8,501 nucleotides of DNA from Chloroflexota bacterium (GCA_013152695.1 JAADFV010000052.1:1-8501); one strand, 5' to 3'. Counted from the stretch's first letter, positions 1 to 6,194 are shown. Translations and numbers: made by a program. Notes: a model not told the origin generated them from the letters alone.

Positions 1-1701
1 ATCCTCATGCCAGTGGCTTCCACCCGGCCCCATACCCCCTGTCCAACCGGCATTGCCGACCAAGACGTTGAGCATGATGATGGCCAGACCGTTGTAATAG
101 CCATTGGTGTGCTGGACGGGGCCACGATAGAGGTCGACAGCAGCGCGTTTGCCATGGCTGGTGAATTCGCGGGCGACTTCCTCGATTTTACGTACGGGTA
201 TGCCGCAGATTTCCGACCATTCTTCCATGCTATGGGCCATGGTCTCTTCTTTGTAGAGGAGGAAGGCGGACTTGTAGGCAATGCCATTGACCGTGCCTTC
301 AGCAAAAAGATCGCCTTCCACGGCGTTATCACTGTCGTTAGGATCGAAGGCAACCAGGGTTCCGCCTTGACTGGTGACAAAGCCATCGATGTCATCCAAA
401 CCTGCTTCTGCCGGACGCAAGAGGCTGACGGGCTTACCGTTTTCGATCTTGACCAGCCAGGTGGCATTACTCCAACTGGTTTCGCCATCTGCACTGGCGG
501 CGGCTTTGTTGCTGTTGAGCAGATATTGTGTGTCGTAGCGCTCGTTTTCCACGATCCAGCGCCCCAGGGCGAGGGCGAGGGCCGCGTCTTGGCCGGGCTT
601 GACGGGGAGCCACCATTTTGCCTTGGCCGCGGTTTTGCTTAGGCGGGGATCGACCACAGCCATCTTCATGTTGCGATAGGTCAATGACCAGGTGACCAGC
701 TCACTCATAGGCGTGGGGCCGAAATTGGCCTCGAAGGCGCCGGTACCGAAGAAGATCACCATCTCGGCATTGGCGAAATCGGGTTTGAGATGATGTTTGC
801 CACCGCTCCACTTACCATTGCCCTTGTACTGATTGGTCATTTCTCCAAAGGCGATGTGGTGGGACTGTTCGCAGATGGTAGTGTGTTCGTACCAGTTGAC
901 GGAGCCAAAGGCATCCTTCAACCAGCGTTTGGCAAATTCCTTGCGCCCGTGCTCGATCCGGCCGGCCTGGAAGACGAACTGGTTGTTCTTCGGGCCCAGA
1001 TCGGGGTGGTCGGGATCAATGAGCAGGTCGAGATGGTCGGCGTGTTTGGCCTTGAAGTCGTCCAGGGTCATGTCACCACTGGCGACGGCCATGCCGTCGG
1101 CCTTGAGCGCTGCCATGAGTTCGGGATCCTGCACAGCCCAAATTTCCTTCAGGCCCGGGGTCTTGGAACCATCGGCAAAGGTGCCGCCGTTGACGATTTC
1201 GTTGATGGCCTGCTCAAAAGGAATGACTTCCCATTTGTTTTCGCCACGTTTACCTGCCCGCTTGAGTACTTTGGTAATGCGGTAGGCATCGTAAAGGCTT
1301 TGTACGCCGGCCTGTCCTTTGGGACAGAGTTTGGCATCCACAGGCGCGGCCTCGGCCGGCGCCGTCTCGTACTCCAGATGGGGCAGCATGTTCATGGGGC
1401 TGTAGGGGTTGCCGTCGATCTTGACCAAGACCCCATCTAGAATTTTGCCCTTGATGGTACAGGCCGTGTGACATTGTAAGCAGACACTGTAGATGATGTT
1501 TTCTGGTTTGTTCAGGGGGTAGCCGCCTGCCGCCTCGAGGCCGCTGTAATGCTGGCTGTATCCTGCTACCTGCTGGAAGGCACTATCGACGGCGGAAGCA
1601 ACGGCTAACGAGCCACCTACAACAGCAGTTGTCTTGATAAAATCACGTCGTGTGATCAGGTTTTCACTGAGAGCGTCATGTAAAGTATCTTTGATACTCA
1701 T
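1..1701 (-). CDS. Tat-exported molybdopterin oxidoreductase catalytic subunit, TtrA/PsrA-like (3' end beyond window)
   Basis: Open from the ATG at 1701 to the window edge: 567 residues with no stop, so the C-terminal part is missing. It is the catalytic subunit of a complex iron-sulfur molybdoenzyme of the DMSO reductase superfamily. The N-terminus has a twin-arginine signal (TRRDFIK, residues 17-23, then a hydrophobic stretch), so the folded enzyme should be exported. A [4Fe-4S] site follows: C74, C77, C81 and C126, with K128 in the usual electron-relay position. C277, in TTICEQSHH, sits where the family carries its Mo ligand and suggests cysteine ligation, as in polysulfide, tetrathionate and arsenate reductases. 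Later motifs (VIFFGTGAFEANFG; MAVVDPRLSKTAAKA; LPVKPGQDAALALALGRWI) are typical pterin-binding segments. GGAGG at 1710-1714, 8 nt upstream, supports the start. It begins 3 nt after the NrfD gene. Gene order favours the TtrA/SrdA group, but the substrate is not determined. Confidence 0.93.
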   Translation of the reverse strand, partial: MSIKDTLHDALSENLITRRDFIKTTAVVGGSLAVASAVDSAFQQVAGYSQHYSGLEAAGGYPLNKPENIIYSVCLQCHTACTIKGKILDGVLVKIDGNPYSPMNMLPHLEYETAPAEAAPVDAKLCPKGQAGVQSLYDAYRITKVLKRAGKRGENKWEVIPFEQAINEIVNGGTFADGSKTPGLKEIWAVQDPELMAALKADGMAVASGDMTLDDFKAKHADHLDLLIDPDHPDLGPKNNQFVFQAGRIEHGRKEFAKRWLKDAFGSVNWYEHTTICEQSHHIAFGEMTNQYKGNGKWSGGKHHLKPDFANAEMVIFFGTGAFEANFGPTPMSELVTWSLTYRNMKMAVVDPRLSKTAAKAKWWLPVKPGQDAALALALGRWIVENERYDTQYLLNSNKAAASADGETSWSNATWLVKIENGKPVSLLRPAEAGLDDIDGFVTSQGGTLVAFDPNDSDNAVEGDLFAEGTVNGIAYKSAFLLYKEETMAHSMEEWSEICGIPVRKIEEVAREFTSHGKRAAVDLYRGPVQHTNGYYNGLAIIMLNVLVGNAGWTGGMGPGGSHWHED

Positions 1702-1704
1702 AGA

Positions 1705-2949
1705 TCAGGCCTCCTTCCCTACTTGGGGTTTGATGGGCAAGAGGGCATAGCCGATGGCATACAGGGCCATGCCAAATCCGATAATGCCAAAGGACAAGAA
1801 CCACTCCATCGCACTGGGAACATATTGGGTGGTCATGCGAGGCGAAGGAACAGCTTCTATGAGCCCTTTCAATTCTGGCACAGAAAGCGGAGGGATGACG
1901 ATGTTCAAACGCACACCTACAAAGGCGAGGACAATAGAAAGACCGGCAATTCCTACCCAGAGAGGGTTGCTGCGGGTGCGTTTCCACCAGAGCAAGACGA
2001 TGGGAACCACCATACCCAGACCCACCTGGCCAACCCAAAAGACGTACCAGAAGGGGCCGGTCATGGTCTTGAGCAGAGGTGTGACGGCGTCAGGCACGGC
2101 GCCGTACAAAGCAATGGAGTATTCGGCAAAGGTGAACAAGACGTCGAGAAGAGTGAGGGCAAGGACCAGTTTACCCAAATCCTCCACGAGAGAACGATAC
2201 TCTGCCGTGCCGCGGTTGGGGGCGAGGAAGGCGTAAATGGCCAGAAGCAAGCCCCCACCAGAGACCAAAGCCGAGACCAGGAACAGCAGGGGGAAAAGGC
2301 CACTATGCCAGGCCGGCCGTGCCGAAATGACACCAAAGAGGGCGCCGACACCGCCATGGAACATGATCGCCAGAGGAACACCAATGGTGCCTAACACTTT
2401 GACAACCTTCATGTCTTGTTGGCGCTTGGCGGCCGAGGTGTCTTTGCTCCCCAAAGCGAGGATGCGACTGATAGTGCCGGTAAGGCCACGTTTGTTCCCC
2501 CAAAGGACGAAGTCCTCGCGGGTTTCGAACCAGAATTCGAATAGCAGAAGTACGAAATAGGCGGTGTAGAGCCACACCATCCAGGCCATCATCGAACGGA
2601 AATTAGGCCGGGTGTAGACTTCGTAAAAGCGCTCCATGTGGCCCAGATCGAACCAGATGAAGAGCAGAGCCATCAAGAGTGAGATCAATGCAGTGAAGAG
2701 AGCTAAGCGTGCAATGGGGCGAAAGCGCTCGACACCGAAAGCATAGACCAGGGAAGAAATGAGAAAGGCACCGGCAGAAAGGCCGATAAAGTAGATGTAC
2801 ATGGCCACCCAAAGGCCCCAGACGATCAACTCGCCGTAATTAGCCATGAGATGACCAGCAGTCAGGCGCCAGTAGAGCCCTACCAGCCCGATCGCCATCA
2901 AAATGATGGCTACAACCCAATAAGCAACAGCTAATCCTTTATTTTTCAT
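1705..2949 (-). CDS. NrfD/PsrC-type integral membrane subunit of the molybdoenzyme complex
   Basis: A 414-residue, very hydrophobic protein of the NrfD/PsrC (polysulfide reductase membrane subunit) family. It should exchange electrons between the menaquinone pool and the iron-sulfur subunit. I count ten likely membrane helices, at about residues 7-27, 40-64, 78-100, 119-141, 182-209, 216-242, 258-283, 299-322, 328-352 and 381-404, which is the PsrC-like number. A charged loop at about 142-181 separates helices 4 and 5. Acidic and aromatic residues inside or at the edge of helices (for example E277 and Y278 in FTFAEYSIALYG) are candidates for the quinone site, but I cannot prove this. The start is fixed by GGGAGG at 2955-2960, 5 nt before the ATG and touching the stop codon of the iron-sulfur gene. 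Its 3' end carries the ribosome binding site of the catalytic gene, so translation of the two is probably coupled. Confidence 0.92.
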   Translation of the reverse strand: MKNKGLAVAYWVVAIILMAIGLVGLYWRLTAGHLMANYGELIVWGLWVAMYIYFIGLSAGAFLISSLVYAFGVERFRPIARLALFTALISLLMALLFIWFDLGHMERFYEVYTRPNFRSMMAWMVWLYTAYFVLLLFEFWFETREDFVLWGNKRGLTGTISRILALGSKDTSAAKRQQDMKVVKVLGTIGVPLAIMFHGGVGALFGVISARPAWHSGLFPLLFLVSALVSGGGLLLAIYAFLAPNRGTAEYRSLVEDLGKLVLALTLLDVLFTFAEYSIALYGAVPDAVTPLLKTMTGPFWYVFWVGQVGLGMVVPIVLLWWKRTRSNPLWVGIAGLSIVLAFVGVRLNIVIPPLSVPELKGLIEAVPSPRMTTQYVPSAMEWFLSFGIIGFGMALYAIGYALLPIKPQVGKEA

Positions 2950-2959
2950 GGTTGCCTCC

Positions 2960-3688
2960 CTATGACAGGTAGAAAATCTTGGGGCTGGTGCCTAGTTCTT
3001 CTTTCAAGCGGAAGCTGTAGCGTTCCCGCAACATTTCCGAAACCAGGCTGTCAGGATCGTTGAGATCGCCAAAATAGCGAGCCCGACCGATACAATCATT
3101 GATGCAAGCAGGCAGCAAGCCCTCGTGCAGGCGCTGGATGCAGAAGTTACATTTGCGCACATTGCCGATGGGGGATTCATCCTCAGTGCGCACCCGTTCT
3201 TCACCGTATTCGAAGGTTGGTGCCGTCTCGTAAGGTGAAATCATGGGTGTGCCGTCGCCGTAGAACTCACCGTAGTCAAAAGTTCGGGCGCCATAAGGAC
3301 AGGCTGTGATGCAGTAGCGGCAGCCGATGCAGACATCGTAATCGATGACGACGATCCCTTCTTCGTTCTGCCAGGTAGCACCGACGGGACAGACGTCGAC
3401 ACACGGGGGTTCCTCGCATTGCATGCAGGGGCGGGGCAGGAAAACCTCGCGCACGTTGGGATAAGTCCCCACTTCTTCTTTGAGCACGACCGTGTAATTG
3501 ACTCCGGGCGGCGTCTTGTTTTCGGCTTTGCAGGAAACCGTACAGGCATCGCAGGCGACACACTTGGTCAAATCAATGACCATGCCCCAACGACGTTCGC
3601 TGGGCGGTTTCTGCAAAGCTCGTTCCAAGTCGTGCAGCATGCGGACGATGGCATTTTCCATCTCCATTACGACAGGAACGTAAGGCAT
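2960..3688 (-). CDS. Four-cluster [4Fe-4S] ferredoxin subunit (TtrB/PsrB/DmsB-like)
   Basis: A 242-residue electron-transfer subunit linking the NrfD-type membrane protein to the molybdenum subunit. Four cysteine groups give sixteen cluster ligands: C43/46/49/53; C88/91/96/100; C120/123/126/130; and C180/183/195/199. The last group has the wider spacing usual for the fourth group in this family. A stretch at about residues 137-175, between the third and fourth groups, is longer than usual and rich in Tyr, Glu and Asp. No Tat or Sec signal is visible, so export would have to happen by hitch-hiking on the Tat-bearing catalytic subunit. The start at 3688 is chosen because AGGAGG (3696-3701) lies 7 nt upstream. 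The reading frame stays open for another 75 codons, but that extension is low-complexity, lacks a family match I recognise, overlaps the end of the rhodanese gene and would bury this Shine-Dalgarno. Ten nt separate it from the NrfD gene and 44 nt from the rhodanese gene. Confidence 0.95.
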   Translation of the reverse strand: MPYVPVVMEMENAIVRMLHDLERALQKPPSERRWGMVIDLTKCVACDACTVSCKAENKTPPGVNYTVVLKEEVGTYPNVREVFLPRPCMQCEEPPCVDVCPVGATWQNEEGIVVIDYDVCIGCRYCITACPYGARTFDYGEFYGDGTPMISPYETAPTFEYGEERVRTEDESPIGNVRKCNFCIQRLHEGLLPACINDCIGRARYFGDLNDPDSLVSEMLRERYSFRLKEELGTSPKIFYLS

Positions 3689-3695
3689 AGGACAT

Positions 3696-3701
3696 CCTCC
3701 T
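3696..3701 (-). promoter_or_regulatory. Ribosome binding site of the iron-sulfur subunit
   Basis: AGGAGG on the minus strand, 7 nt before the ATG at 3688. It decides the start against the longer open frame that reaches 3913. Confidence 0.85.
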
Positions 3702-3732
3702 GATAAAGAATTGAGTGGTTGAATCTTAAACC

Positions 3733-4416
3733 CTAACAGCCAAAATCCGGTTCGTCCGGCAGTGGTGTAGGGGTAGGACCGGGAGTAGGGAGTGGGTGTT
3801 GAGAAATCCAATCCTGGTAGGCGGCATAGCCTCCTTCCAGGTGATATGCTTTGCTGTAACCTAGCTCGTGCAGAATCAGCATGGCGTGGGTAGAGCGTTT
3901 TTGCGAGTGGCAATAAAGGAGAATCGGCGTCAGTTTGCTGCTGGGCAGCTCGTCCAGATGATGGAGGAGTTCGCGCAGGGGAATATTGATGGCGCCTTCG
4001 ATGTGACTTTTGGCGTATTCTTCCGGCGTACGCACATCGATTAAAAACCAGTCTTTTGCCTGATTGACCTCATCTTGCAGAAAACGTTCTACAGGCAGAC
4101 GGTAGCGGTGAGCTGGCAGATGCGTAAGATAATCGTCGGCTACGGCGGCGATGTTGGCCTGTTCGAAGAGTTCCCAGGCTGTATTATCGCTAGGATTGAC
4201 TTGTATCGCCTGGCGGGCCAGGTCTAGCGCTTGTTGGAAGTTGGCGGTGGCGTAGGCATCTTGGCCTTGGCGAACCAGGTCCCAGTAGGTTTGGGTATCA
4301 ACTGTGGCCGCTGGGGCCGGCGTGGTCGTGGCCGGTGCCTCTTTTTGGCAGGCTACCAAGACGACGAGAAGAAATGTGACGAGTAGCAGGAAGGAAAGGT
4401 GGTTCCGGCGGAACAT
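3733..4416 (-). CDS. Lipoprotein with TPR-like region and rhodanese domain
   Basis: A 227-residue predicted lipoprotein and the first gene of the molybdoenzyme operon. Residues 1-22 form a basic then hydrophobic signal with the lipobox LVAC (Cys23 lipidated), followed by a Thr/Pro/Ala linker. Residues about 43-90 look like one TPR-type helical hairpin ([19 protein letters not shown]). Residues about 105-207 form a single rhodanese domain: [22 protein letters not shown], split here as [10 protein letters not shown] (125-134) and [10 protein letters not shown] (137-146), then the active loop with Cys169 in YCHSQKRS, then [12 protein letters not shown]. The catalytic cysteine is present, so persulfide transfer is plausible. 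The tail is a Pro/Thr-rich segment ending in Phe-Gly-Cys. Lipidation would place the protein on the outer membrane face, where the Tat-exported catalytic subunit also acts. A Sud-like role as sulfane-sulfur carrier is inferred. No clear Shine-Dalgarno precedes the ATG; the leader there is pyrimidine-rich. The ATG is kept because the signal peptide begins there and no upstream start exists in frame. Confidence 0.9.
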   Translation of the reverse strand: MFRRNHLSFLLLVTFLLVVLVACQKEAPATTTPAPAATVDTQTYWDLVRQGQDAYATANFQQALDLARQAIQVNPSDNTAWELFEQANIAAVADDYLTHLPAHRYRLPVERFLQDEVNQAKDWFLIDVRTPEEYAKSHIEGAINIPLRELLHHLDELPSSKLTPILLYCHSQKRSTHAMLILHELGYSKAYHLEGGYAAYQDWISQHPLPTPGPTPTPLPDEPDFGC

Positions 4417-4503
4417 GAGAGGAGAGCAAGGTGAGAGTGGAGAGGGCGGGAGTAGGAAGATGCGAATCTGTGGTGAGGAGGTCGTATTTTGCGCTGTACC
4501 AGG

Positions 4504-4552
4504 GACTATCGACTATCGACTAAGGACTATCGACTAAGGACTATCGACTAAT
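4504..4552. repeat. Seven tandem GACTANN heptamers
   Basis: On the plus strand the units are GACTATC, GACTATC, GACTAAG, GACTATC, GACTAAG, GACTATC and GACTAAT, seven contiguous copies of exactly 7 nt. The higher-order pattern is a 14-nt unit (GACTATC plus GACTAAG). The array lies in the operon leader, immediately downstream of the poly-U of the riboswitch terminator and 87 bases upstream of the lipoprotein start codon. It lies outside any gene I accept. Confidence 0.9.
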
Positions 4553-4589
4553 AAAAAAAGATGGTCACATCCTGATAGACATGGCCATC
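4553..4589 (-). terminator. Intrinsic terminator, expression platform of the riboswitch
   Basis: On the minus strand GATGG (4589-4585) pairs with CCATC (4564-4560). After one C/A mismatch, seven more pairs follow (CATGTCT with GGATGTG, including G-U pairs), closing on a four-base loop (ATCA). Seven T residues follow at 4559-4553. Its 5' arm reuses the last bases of the aptamer closing stem (GAT, 4589-4587) and the adjacent GG, so aptamer and terminator should exclude each other. Confidence 0.8.
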
Positions 4590-4690
4590 TCCTTTGCAAG
4601 TTGGCAGGCGACAGCGTTTCCGCTGCCACCCTATCGGCCCAATCACCCTGGGTAAGCAGTACTGACCTGTAGGCAAAAAGGCTCGGAGAT
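4584..4690 (-). promoter_or_regulatory. Moco (molybdenum cofactor) riboswitch aptamer
   Basis: Read on the minus strand as RNA, the closing stem is AUCUCC (4690-4685) with GGAGAU (4592-4587), six perfect pairs. The 5' strand is followed by GAGCC, and the 3' strand is preceded by AAA and followed by GGC. From memory of the Moco RNA motif (including the E. coli moaA leader), the shared elements are AGCC after the first strand, a GGUCA segment, GGGCCGA in the middle, a long hairpin, GCCUNCC after it, and AAAGG-stem-GGC at the end. The hairpin here has about 11 pairs, GGGUGGCAGCG with CGCUGUCGCCU, and a GAAA loop. It fits the arm that Moco-type members have and that tungsten-cofactor variants are reported to lack. 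The RNA precedes a molybdoenzyme operon, a known setting for this class. The match is from recall; a covariance-model search was not run. Confidence 0.8.
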
Positions 4691-4710
4691 GTAACTTGAA
4701 TTACATCTCT
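4685..4710 (-). other. Hairpin or dyad overlapping the riboswitch closing stem
   Basis: GAGATGTAA and TTACATCTC form a perfect 9-bp inverted repeat around a six-base loop (4686-4709), extendable by a G-T pair. On the operon transcript the 3' arm contains AUCUC, the 5' strand of the aptamer closing stem, so hairpin and aptamer cannot coexist. It could be an anti-aptamer hairpin or, if transcription starts inside it, a DNA operator. On the plus strand only a weak ATTTT follows, so a terminator in that direction is less likely. Confidence 0.6.
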
Positions 4711-4758
4711 ATTTTCGCGCCAAACCCACCCCGCCGGTAGCAGGAAATGCTTGACTGT

Positions 4759-4779
4759 TTGTCAGCAAATGCATGACAA
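4759..4779. promoter_or_regulatory. Operator-like dyad 1 (TTGTCA-N9-TGACAA)
   Basis: Perfect 6-bp arms around nine bases, about 50 bases upstream of the hairpin that precedes the riboswitch. The arms resemble dyad 2 at 4789-4814. It is likely a protein-binding site for the molybdoenzyme operon promoter. I see no convincing -35/-10 pair on the minus strand here, which would fit an activated promoter. Confidence 0.45.
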
Positions 4780-4788
4780 TTTTCTTCC

Positions 4789-4814
4789 CCTTGTCGGGGA
4801 ATTCCCTGACAAGG
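4789..4814. promoter_or_regulatory. Operator-like dyad 2, 26-bp near-perfect palindrome
   Basis: CCTTGTC and GACAAGG flank an inner GGGAATTCCC with one mismatched symmetric position (4796/4807): 12 of 13 position pairs match. Outer arms TTGTC/GACAA are shared with dyad 1. No T-run follows on either strand, so a regulator-binding site is more likely than a terminator. Confidence 0.5.
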
Positions 4815-4857
4815 ACTCTATTCTTCTCCCCTAAGTACAAACAAATACGCCTTAAAC

Positions 4858-5034
4858 TGTCATTCTGAGTGGCTTTTTGAAGTCAACACACAGCAAATGG
4901 ATACGAATATCAATACGAAAAGGCTCATTACGGTGCCACTTCTAGCGAAGAATCTAGCGATTTATTTGCCGCTAGACCCTTCACTAGCGTTTCGTGTTCA
5001 CGTCAGTTGTGCATTCGACCCGTTCAGGGTGACA
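4858..5034. repeat. Degenerate MITE-like intergenic repeat
   Basis: The ends are imperfect terminal inverted repeats: TGTCATTCTGA at 4858 and, at the other end, the complement of TGTCACCCTGAA (TTCAGGGTGACA, 5023-5034). Internally, AGCGAAGAATCTAGCG is followed by CGCTAGACCCTTCACTAGCG. I recall this phrase structure (GTCATTCTGAGCG-GAAGAATCT and CCCTTC-TTCAGGGTGACA) as a dispersed non-coding repeat in several bacterial phyla. No coding capacity is seen. The copy is clearly diverged between its ends. Confidence 0.5.
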
Positions 5035-5159
5035 CATTGTGTTTTCTAGTCCCACTATACTTCTGTGTTTGCGCTTAGGCTCGTAATTTCCCGTTCTTGG
5101 AACCAACAAGGTCTTGTTTGGATTTACGGTGCTTTTTGCGAGAGATTATTGTCGATTCG
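5035..5159. other. Intergenic stretch after the response regulator gene
   Basis: No gene seen. A tight hairpin (CCAA-CAAG with CTTGTTGG, around 5102-5120) lies downstream of the regulator gene on the minus strand but has no T-run, so I do not call a terminator. Confidence 0.4.
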
Positions 5160-5837
5160 TTAGGATTCGCGATCTAATAGCCCCAAATCGAGGGCATAAC
5201 GCACCAATCCCGCCCGGCTCCGTACCCCTAACTTCTGCATCAAGCGCGATTTGTAGGTCTCTACTGTTTTCACGCTCAAATTGAGCATGGCCGCGATCTC
5301 GCGGTTACGGTGGCCCAAGGCCACCAGACGAAACACCTCTGCTTCGCGCTCGCTCAACTGATGATAGCGTTCCTCTTTGGCGCTCATGGGCGGTGCTTGT
5401 TCTTTGGTCTCTTCATGGAGACGATCTTCGAGCAGGATCTTGGTATGTTGGGGGTGGAGATAGACCCCACCATCATACACAGCCCGAATTGCCGTCAGCA
5501 GTTCCTCACTGGCTGCCTGTTTGAGCACATAACCGGCCCCACCCGAAGCCAGCACCTGTCGCAAATATTCGGCATCATCGTGCATCGTGAGTACCAAGAC
5601 CTTGCTGTCCGGCGCTTGTTCGCGTAATTGTTTCAGGGCTTCCAGACCATTGCATTTGGGCATGTTGATGTCCAGCAAGACCACATCGGGGCGTAAGGCC
5701 ACAACTTGACGTACACAGCTAAGGCCATCCTCTGCCTCGCCCACAACTTTCATCTGAGCCTGAGCATTGAGTAGCGCCTTGAGACCGGCGCGAAGAACAG
5801 CGTGGTCATCGGCCAGTAAAATTCGAATCGAATTCAT
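5160..5837 (-). CDS. NarL/FixJ-family response regulator with LuxR-type HTH
   Basis: A full-length 225-residue two-component response regulator. The receiver domain (residues 4-120) has the acidic pair D10/D11, phosphoacceptor D56 in LLDINMP, T84 in VLTMHDD and K106 in YVLKQ, so all switch residues are present. A charged linker (about 137-158) leads to the LuxR/GerE helix-turn-helix at 161-218 ([22 protein letters not shown] and [22 protein letters not shown] are its core segments, at 161-182 and 187-208). Phosphorylation should promote DNA binding as a dimer. No histidine kinase lies within the window, so it is an orphan here. It follows the carboxymuconolactone decarboxylase-like gene by 45 nt on the same strand and probably shares its promoter at 6281-6253. 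The ATG lacks a strong Shine-Dalgarno. The next accepted gene downstream is the molybdoenzyme operon's lipoprotein, but it is 743 bases away with its own control region. The target genes are unknown. Confidence 0.94.
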   Translation of the reverse strand: MNSIRILLADDHAVLRAGLKALLNAQAQMKVVGEAEDGLSCVRQVVALRPDVVLLDINMPKCNGLEALKQLREQAPDSKVLVLTMHDDAEYLRQVLASGGAGYVLKQAASEELLTAIRAVYDGGVYLHPQHTKILLEDRLHEETKEQAPPMSAKEERYHQLSEREAEVFRLVALGHRNREIAAMLNLSVKTVETYKSRLMQKLGVRSRAGLVRYALDLGLLDRES

Positions 5838-5882
5838 CGTCGTTAACTGTAAGATTACTCTGTCATTCGAGCTTATTCGCTG

Positions 5883-6194
5883 TCAATCACCGAGCATATC
5901 TTCAGCCCAGGATAAGGCGGCCATCGTTGCAGGAAAGCCGATCGTAGGCATGCCCAATAACACAGTCTGGCGGATCTCATCGGCGGTCAAACCGGCAGCG
6001 AGGGCCTTACGGACATGGGCATGCACCGCTCCTTCGTGTTGTAAGGCGACAGCCATTCCCAGCTTGACCAATGCTCGCTGCTTTTCATCGAGGGGGCCAC
6101 TGCTATGAACAGCGGCGCCGAGTCGATCGTATGCTTCCCAAATTTCGGAATACTGGGCACGAAATTGCTGGTAAGATTGGGGAAGAGAGGCCAT
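5883..6194 (-). CDS. Carboxymuconolactone decarboxylase-like (AhpD fold) protein without cysteines
   Basis: A small 103-residue protein of the CMD/AhpD-like fold. Recognisable segments are LDEKQRALVKLGMAVALQ (35-52), EGAVHAHVRKALAAGLTADEI (54-74, core E54, H58, H60) and LLGMPTIGFPATMAALSWAED (79-99). It contains no cysteine at all, so it cannot be a CxxC alkylhydroperoxidase like AhpD. The Glu-His-His arrangement is that of the cysteine-free CMD branch, whose substrates are mostly unassigned. The start is at 6194, or one codon earlier at 6197 (tandem ATG). AGGAG at 6202-6206 is 7 nt from the former and 4 nt from the latter, favouring 6194. The frame is open up to a methionine at 6257, but those extra residues lie upstream of the Shine-Dalgarno. 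It is first in a two-gene unit with the response regulator. Confidence 0.85.
   Translation of the reverse strand: MASLPQSYQQFRAQYSEIWEAYDRLGAAVHSSGPLDEKQRALVKLGMAVALQHEGAVHAHVRKALAAGLTADEIRQTVLLGMPTIGFPATMAALSWAEDMLGD

Noticed and set aside
7..1440. Two plus-strand open frames of about 210 codons (7-642 and 790-1440)
   Set aside because: They are antisense shadows of the molybdopterin catalytic subunit, which is open across the whole span on the minus strand and carries clear motifs.
1723..2394. Plus-strand frame of 223 codons opposite the NrfD gene
   Set aside because: Composition is that of an antisense frame (Gly/Asp/Gln-rich, no domain) and the NrfD frame is convincing.
3689..3913. N-terminal extension of the iron-sulfur subunit to 3913
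   Set aside because: It would overlap the rhodanese gene by about 180 bases and hide an ideal Shine-Dalgarno at 3696-3701; the extra residues look non-coding.
4304..4537. Plus-strand 77-codon frame running into the heptamer array
   Set aside because: It is antisense to the lipoprotein signal region and its end is translation of the tandem repeat.
4584..4690. Cobalamin, TPP or SAM riboswitch as the identity of the structured leader
   Set aside because: No B12-box, TPP CUGAGA segment or SAM-I core is seen; the conserved segments and the molybdoenzyme context fit Moco RNA better.
4751..4779. Plus-strand promoter TTGACT with 17-base spacer
   Set aside because: The -10 position reads TGACAA, a poor match, and no plus-strand gene follows.
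4789..4814. The 26-bp palindrome as a transcription terminator
   Set aside because: No T-run follows on either strand and no gene ends nearby.
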